Assembly (NCBI RefSeq): GCF_020037015.1
Contig: NZ_JAIQDE010000015.1
Span: 62,001-126,000 of the forward strand
Reading direction: 5' to 3'
Source: Corallococcus sp. AS-1-6
GTDB lineage: Bacteria; Myxococcota; Myxococcia; Myxococcales; Myxococcaceae
DNA: 64,000 nt
Within the stretch, counting starts at the first letter, position 1. Each line of letters opens with the position of its first letter. The notes under the pieces are model-generated. The model was given only the letters and a program-made list of their open reading frames with translations, did not search any database and was not told the origin of the DNA. Shown here piece after piece: positions 59,943-64,000 of the stretch. The position numbers and the translations under genes were made by a program.

Positions 59943-59988
59943 AAGAGGCCCCGCCACCGTGCGTTTGTCACGGGGGACGGGGCCTCTT
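59943..59988 (+). other. Large hairpin between the nfsC-like and nfsD-like genes
   Basis: AAGAGGCCCCG pairs perfectly with CGGGGCCTCTT over 11 bp, with an inner CCGTG/CACGG stem. No T-run follows on either strand. It may be an attenuator or an mRNA-stabilising or processing element that separates the A-C and D-E halves of the operon. Confidence 0.55.
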
Positions 59989-60158
59989 CGCGTGATGTTG
60001 AGTCCTGGAACCTGGCCCGGCGTGATCGCGTACGCCGGGGCACAAGGCATGTTCCGGGCCACTTCTCAATCTGGGTACCCGCGTCTACTTTCCGTCGTCC
60101 CTCCCAACTGGGCAGAAGTTTTCCCAGCCAGGCGAGGCGCGGTTCTCCAGGAGCTCGC

Positions 60159-63100
60159 ATGAAGGTGGTTCTTCGGTTCGGTGCACTGGCGGTGGGCGTC
60201 GCGCTCGCGGCCGGTGGGGTGGGGGAGGCGGCGGAGGAGACGGCACCGCCGCGCAAGGTGGCGACGAAGAAGTCCTCCTCGAAGGGCGCGGCGAAGAAGG
60301 CCGAGGCCGCGGGCAAGAAGGACAAGGAGGAGGCGAAGAAGGCGGAGCTGCCGCCCGGCGTCGCGCCCCAGGACATGCGCAAGGGCCCGGCGCGGGTGAA
60401 GCCCGCCACGGCCAAGTTCGCGGACATGCCGCGCATCGCGGACTCCAAGAAGGACGCGCTCGCGGACAAGAAGCGCGACGAGGCCATTGAAGGCTTCAAG
60501 CGCCTCATCCCCAAGCTGCAGGAGACCTCCACGCAGAAGGCGGAGATGCAGTACCGCCTGTCGGAGCTCTACTGGGAGAAGTCCAAGTACCTCTACCAGT
60601 TGGAGATGGAGAAGTTCCTCGCGGCGGAGAAGGCCTACGACGCCGCCGTGGCGCGCGGGGAGAAGGCCACCGCGCCGGAGCAGGACCACCGCGAGTCCGA
60701 GCGCTACCGCGCGGAGACGATGCGCATCTACGAGGCCATCCTCGACGAGTACCCGGACTACCCGGCCCGCGACGAGGTCCTCTTCTCCCTGGGCTACAAC
60801 CTCTACGAGCTCAACCGCCGCGAGGACGCGGTGAAGCGCTACGAGGAGCTGATCCGCGACTTCCCGAAGTCGCAGTTCGTCCCGGACGCGTACATCCAGC
60901 TTGGCAACCACTACTTCGAGAACAACAAGCTCGCGCCCGCCAAGGAGAACTACGAGAAGGCGCGCGACTCCGGCGTGCCGAAGATCTACGCCTACGCCAC
61001 CTACAAGCTGTCCTGGTGTGACTTCAACGCGGGCGACCTGGACGCGGGCCTGAAGAAGCTGCACGAGGTGGTGGACTACGCGGGCCAGCGCGGCGAGGAG
61101 CTGGGCGACCTGCGCACGGAGGCCCTCAACGACCTCACCGTCTTCTACGTCCAGTTGGATCAGCCGAAGGAGGCGCTCGCCTACTTCAAGCAGAAGGCGC
61201 CGGCGAAGCGCCAGGGCCGGCTGCTCGCGAAGACGGCCGCGGGCCTGGTGGACGCGGGCCACTTCGACAGCGCCATCCTGGTGTACCGCACGCTCATCGA
61301 CGACGCGCCCATGGGCGCGAACGCGCCGGAGTACCAGCAGGCCGTGGTGCGCGCCTTCGAGGGCCTGCGCCAGCGCCAGCAGGTCCGCAAGGAGATGAAG
61401 CGGATGGTGGACCTCTACCGCCCCGGTGGCGAGTGGTGGAGCGCCAACGCCAGCAACGCGGGCGTGCTGCGCAACGCCTTCAGCGTGACGGAAGAGGCCA
61501 TGCGCGTGATGGTCACCGAGTACCACCAGGAGGCGCAGAAGACGCGCCAGGTGGAGACCTACCGGCTCGCGCGCGACATCTACAAGCAGTACGTGGACGC
61601 GTTCGCCTCCAGCGACAACCCGGAGTTCGTGGCGGACTCCGCCTTCAACATCCGCTTCTTCTACGCGGAAATCCTCTGGGCCCTGGAGGAGTGGGAGGCC
61701 GCCGCCGCCGAGTACGACGCCGTGGTGGCGTTCCAGATCCCGGACCGCGACTCCGCGAAGGAGGTCTCCAACGAGTCCTACCGCAAGTCCGCCGCGTACA
61801 ACGCGGTGCTCGCCTACGACAAGCTCGTCAAGATCGAGCGCGGCCAGATTGCCAAGAGCGACCTGAAGGACGGCCAGAAGGTCGACGAGAAGAAGGACAA
61901 GGGCGACGTCGCCAGGCAGAAGCTGGTCAAGCGCGACGCCAAGGAGCAGGCCGAGCAGCCGCTCACGAAGTTCGAGGACCGGCTGGTCGCCGCGTGCGAC
62001 ACGTACAACACCCTCTACCCGGGCAACCAGGATGAGATCGACCTGCGCTACCAGGCCGCCGTCATCCTCTACGACCGCGCGCACTTCGTGGACGCGGCCC
62101 GCCGCTTCGGGGAGATCATCGAGAAGTTCCCGGAGGAGCGCCGCTCGCGCGACGCCGCGGACCTGACCATGTACGTGCTGGAGAGCCGCGAGGAGTGGCA
62201 GGAGCTCAACACGCTCTCGCGCAAGTTCCTCTCCAACAAGAAGCTGTCCAAGCCCGGCTCGGACTTCGCCCTGCGCGTCTCGCGCGTGGTGGAGGGCAGC
62301 CAGTACAAGTACGTGGACGAGGTCGTCTACAAGAAGGAGAAGAACCCGGCGAAGGCCGCCGAGGAGTTCCTGTCCTTCGTGACCGAGTTCCCCAAGTCGG
62401 AGAACGCGGACCGCGCGCTCACCTACGCGATGGTCATCGCGCAGGAGGCCGGTGAGGTGGACAAGGGCATCACCGCCGGCGAGCGCGTCCTCAAGGAGTA
62501 CCCGAACAGCAACTTCGAACTGAAGACGCGCTACACGCTGTCCGGCCTCTACGAGAAGGTCGCCGAGTTCAAGAAGGCCGCGGCCATGTCCGAGTCCTTC
62601 GTGGCCGGCTACGACGCGGCCATCAAGGCCCGGGAGACGCAGTCCAGGAAGGACAAGGACAAGAAGGCGAAGCCCGCCACGGTCGCGAAGAAGGACGACA
62701 CGCCGGGCGCCGTGGAGGACGCGGAGTCCAAGCGCGCGCAGAAGGCCGCCGAGCGCAAGGCGCAGGTGGACGCGGCGGGCGAGTGGGTGGCGGACGCCCT
62801 CTTCAACGCGGGCGTCTGGTACGACGGCCTGGGCGAGTCCCAGAAGGCCGTCACCGCGTGGAACACCTACCTGGCGCGCTTCAAGGACCGCAAGGACGTG
62901 CCCCAGGTGGCCTTCTCCATCGGCCTCGTCTGGGAGAAGGAGAAGAAGTGGGGCGACGCGGCCCGCGCCTTCAACCGGTTCGTGGAGGACTACGGCCGCG
63001 ACTCGCGCACCGCCGCGGGGCAGGCGTACCTGGCGCGGTACCACGAGCTGCTCGCGTACCAGAAGATGCGGGACGTGCGCGGCCAGGAGAAGGCGCAGGA

Positions 63101-63815
63101 CGAGCTGGTGCGCGGCTGGAACAAGCTCCCGGAGGGCGTGCGCAAGGACACCGCGGTGCTCAACGCGTACGGCCACGCGCGCTTCCTGGCGCTGGAGCCC
63201 ACGTGGAAGCGCTTCTCGGACATCAAGTTCACGCGCGTCTCCACCATCCGCCGCGACCTGACGAACAAGCAGAAGGAGATGCAGCGCGTGGAGAAGGAGT
63301 ACGCGGCGGTGCTCGCCACGGGCTCCGGCGAGTGGGGCATCGCGGCGCTGACCCGCATCGGCCTGGCGTACGCGGACTTCGCGCGCAACATCATGGACTC
63401 GCCGGACCCCTCCGGTCTGGATGACGAGCAGCTCAGCATGTACCGCGGCGAGCTGGAGAACCTGGCCATGCCCCTGGAGGAGAAGGCCAGCGAGGCGCTG
63501 GAGAAGGGGCTCCAGAAGGCCTACGAGCTGGGCATCTACAGCGAGTGGACGCTGGCCGCGCAGGAGCAGATCAACAAGCTGCGCCCGGGCGCCTACGCCC
63601 AGGTGAGGCCGGTGACGTACCGGGGCAGCAGTGATTCGCGCATCGCCTCGGGCGTGCTGAAGGACCTCAACGGCCCCATCAGCGCCTCCGTGGAGCCGAA
63701 GCCCGCCGCCCCGGAGGCCGCGCCCGCCGAGGGCGAGAAGCCCGCCGCCGCGCCGGAGGGCACGCAGCCCGCGAAGCCCGAGCCCACCGCGTCGCTCGAG
63801 GGGGTGCGGCCGTGA
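60159..63815 (+). CDS. nfsD: Giant TPR-repeat protein, NfsD/GltD (AgmU)-like
   Basis: The 1218-residue protein has a signal peptide (VLRFGALAVGVALAAGGVGEA) and a Lys/Ala-rich stretch. A long series of TPR-type repeats follows (LFSLGYNLYELNRREDAVKR, AYIQLGNHYFENNKLAPAKE, LTYAMVIAQEAGEVDKG), with several Lys-rich loops, and the C-terminal tail is Pro/Ala-rich. Size and layout match the GltD/AgmU and NfsD proteins, periplasmic repeat proteins of the gliding and spore-coat machines. The ATG at 60159 follows AGGAG, so the 77 codons upstream in frame are excluded. Its stop overlaps the next gene's GTG. Confidence 0.75.
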   Translation: MKVVLRFGALAVGVALAAGGVGEAAEETAPPRKVATKKSSSKGAAKKAEAAGKKDKEEAKKAELPPGVAPQDMRKGPARVKPATAKFADMPRIADSKKDALADKKRDEAIEGFKRLIPKLQETSTQKAEMQYRLSELYWEKSKYLYQLEMEKFLAAEKAYDAAVARGEKATAPEQDHRESERYRAETMRIYEAILDEYPDYPARDEVLFSLGYNLYELNRREDAVKRYEELIRDFPKSQFVPDAYIQLGNHYFENNKLAPAKENYEKARDSGVPKIYAYATYKLSWCDFNAGDLDAGLKKLHEVVDYAGQRGEELGDLRTEALNDLTVFYVQLDQPKEALAYFKQKAPAKRQGRLLAKTAAGLVDAGHFDSAILVYRTLIDDAPMGANAPEYQQAVVRAFEGLRQRQQVRKEMKRMVDLYRPGGEWWSANASNAGVLRNAFSVTEEAMRVMVTEYHQEAQKTRQVETYRLARDIYKQYVDAFASSDNPEFVADSAFNIRFFYAEILWALEEWEAAAAEYDAVVAFQIPDRDSAKEVSNESYRKSAAYNAVLAYDKLVKIERGQIAKSDLKDGQKVDEKKDKGDVARQKLVKRDAKEQAEQPLTKFEDRLVAACDTYNTLYPGNQDEIDLRYQAAVILYDRAHFVDAARRFGEIIEKFPEERRSRDAADLTMYVLESREEWQELNTLSRKFLSNKKLSKPGSDFALRVSRVVEGSQYKYVDEVVYKKEKNPAKAAEEFLSFVTEFPKSENADRALTYAMVIAQEAGEVDKGITAGERVLKEYPNSNFELKTRYTLSGLYEKVAEFKKAAAMSESFVAGYDAAIKARETQSRKDKDKKAKPATVAKKDDTPGAVEDAESKRAQKAAERKAQVDAAGEWVADALFNAGVWYDGLGESQKAVTAWNTYLARFKDRKDVPQVAFSIGLVWEKEKKWGDAARAFNRFVEDYGRDSRTAAGQAYLARYHELLAYQKMRDVRGQEKAQDELVRGWNKLPEGVRKDTAVLNAYGHARFLALEPTWKRFSDIKFTRVSTIRRDLTNKQKEMQRVEKEYAAVLATGSGEWGIAALTRIGLAYADFARNIMDSPDPSGLDDEQLSMYRGELENLAMPLEEKASEALEKGLQKAYELGIYSEWTLAAQEQINKLRPGAYAQVRPVTYRGSSDSRIASGVLKDLNGPISASVEPKPAAPEAAPAEGEKPAAAPEGTQPAKPEPTASLEGVRP

Positions 63816-64000
63816 AGACGAACCACAGCATCGACATCAGCAGCCAGTTGAAGGGGATGGGGACGACGGGGATGAACGGCTTTCGCACCAAGCGCATGTT
63901 CCTGGCGGGGGCCTTCGCCTTCGCCTTCACCACGGCCTGCGCCACGGGCCCCAGGCCCACGCCCGTCGCGATGAACGCGGTGGAGAGGCCCGCCGTCACG
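63812..64000 (+). CDS. nfsE: Lipoprotein, NfsE/GltE-like (cut by window end)
   Basis: The GTG start overlaps the upstream stop (GTGA). The first 63 residues include an unusually long polar start (KTNHSIDISSQLKGMGTTG), a hydrophobic segment (RMFLAGAFAFAFTTAC) ending in a lipobox-like Cys, and a Pro-rich mature beginning. A GTG or ATG nearer the hydrophobic segment might be the true start. In nfs and glt loci the gene after the giant TPR gene encodes a TPR-containing lipoprotein; the rest of this one lies beyond the window, so the assignment is positional. Confidence 0.55.
   Translation, partial: MKTNHSIDISSQLKGMGTTGMNGFRTKRMFLAGAFAFAFTTACATGPRPTPVAMNAVERPAVT

Noticed and set aside
60066..63176. 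1036-residue minus-strand ORF opposite the giant TPR gene
   Set aside because: Antisense shadow with Leu/Val/Arg-rich low complexity. The plus-strand TPR protein has a signal peptide, an SD and repeats.

Overview
The window looks like part of a myxobacterial chromosome, probably Myxococcaceae (Myxococcus/Corallococcus type). The support is very high GC with strong G/C third-position bias, several eukaryote-like Ser/Thr kinases, many secreted peptidases and lipoproteins, kelch and collagen-like surface proteins, and a closing operon of the Nfs/Glt type (myxospore-coat or gliding machinery). No rRNA gene, complete tRNA, CRISPR array or insertion sequence was seen.

Layout. 0-11 kb is an accessory exoprotein region: the end of a propeller-like repeat protein, a metzincin lipoprotein with two LCCL domains, a papain-like peptidase, a membrane PDZ protein, a ferritin-like protein, a collagen-like lipoprotein and several small orphan proteins. 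11-31 kb holds a 1091-residue kelch lipoprotein, a PEGA-domain Ser/Thr kinase, an ABC-F ATPase, an isolated GspC-like protein, a Lys-N type (M35) peptidase, a zinc-ribbon protein, a multi-TM histidine kinase, an Slt-type lytic transglycosylase, and an ODP-type di-iron protein overlapping a second Ser/Thr kinase gene.

31.1-32.9 kb is the clearest foreign segment: AT-rich DNA with one gene, a reverse transcriptase of the unknown-group/Abi type, between a VOC-family gene and selA. It is the best candidate for an undescribed system here, most likely anti-phage. 33-46 kb is housekeeping-like: selA overlapping an HNH endonuclease gene, a MinD-like ATPase overlapping a degenerate J-domain/HTH protein gene, a pseudouridine synthase, an HD-domain/HEAT-like pair sharing an N-terminal region, an OPT transporter and an RpoH-family sigma factor.

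46.6-50.7 kb is a MoxR - DUF58 - transglutaminase operon with stop/start overlaps. 50.8-55.2 kb has a STAS protein, a second lytic transglycosylase, a 52-residue membrane protein overlapping a zinc-ribbon gene, a HupE/UreJ protein and two helical proteins. A stand-alone rplC (ribosomal protein L3) with its own promoter and hairpin follows. From 56.3 kb to the edge runs an operon of two outer-membrane barrels, a TPR protein, a 1218-residue TPR protein and the start of a lipoprotein, in the order expected for nfsA-E.

Bases were read by eye and families assigned by motif recognition, without database searches. Start codons were chosen from Shine-Dalgarno (SD) sequences, signal peptides and overlaps, and alternatives are given where the choice is open.
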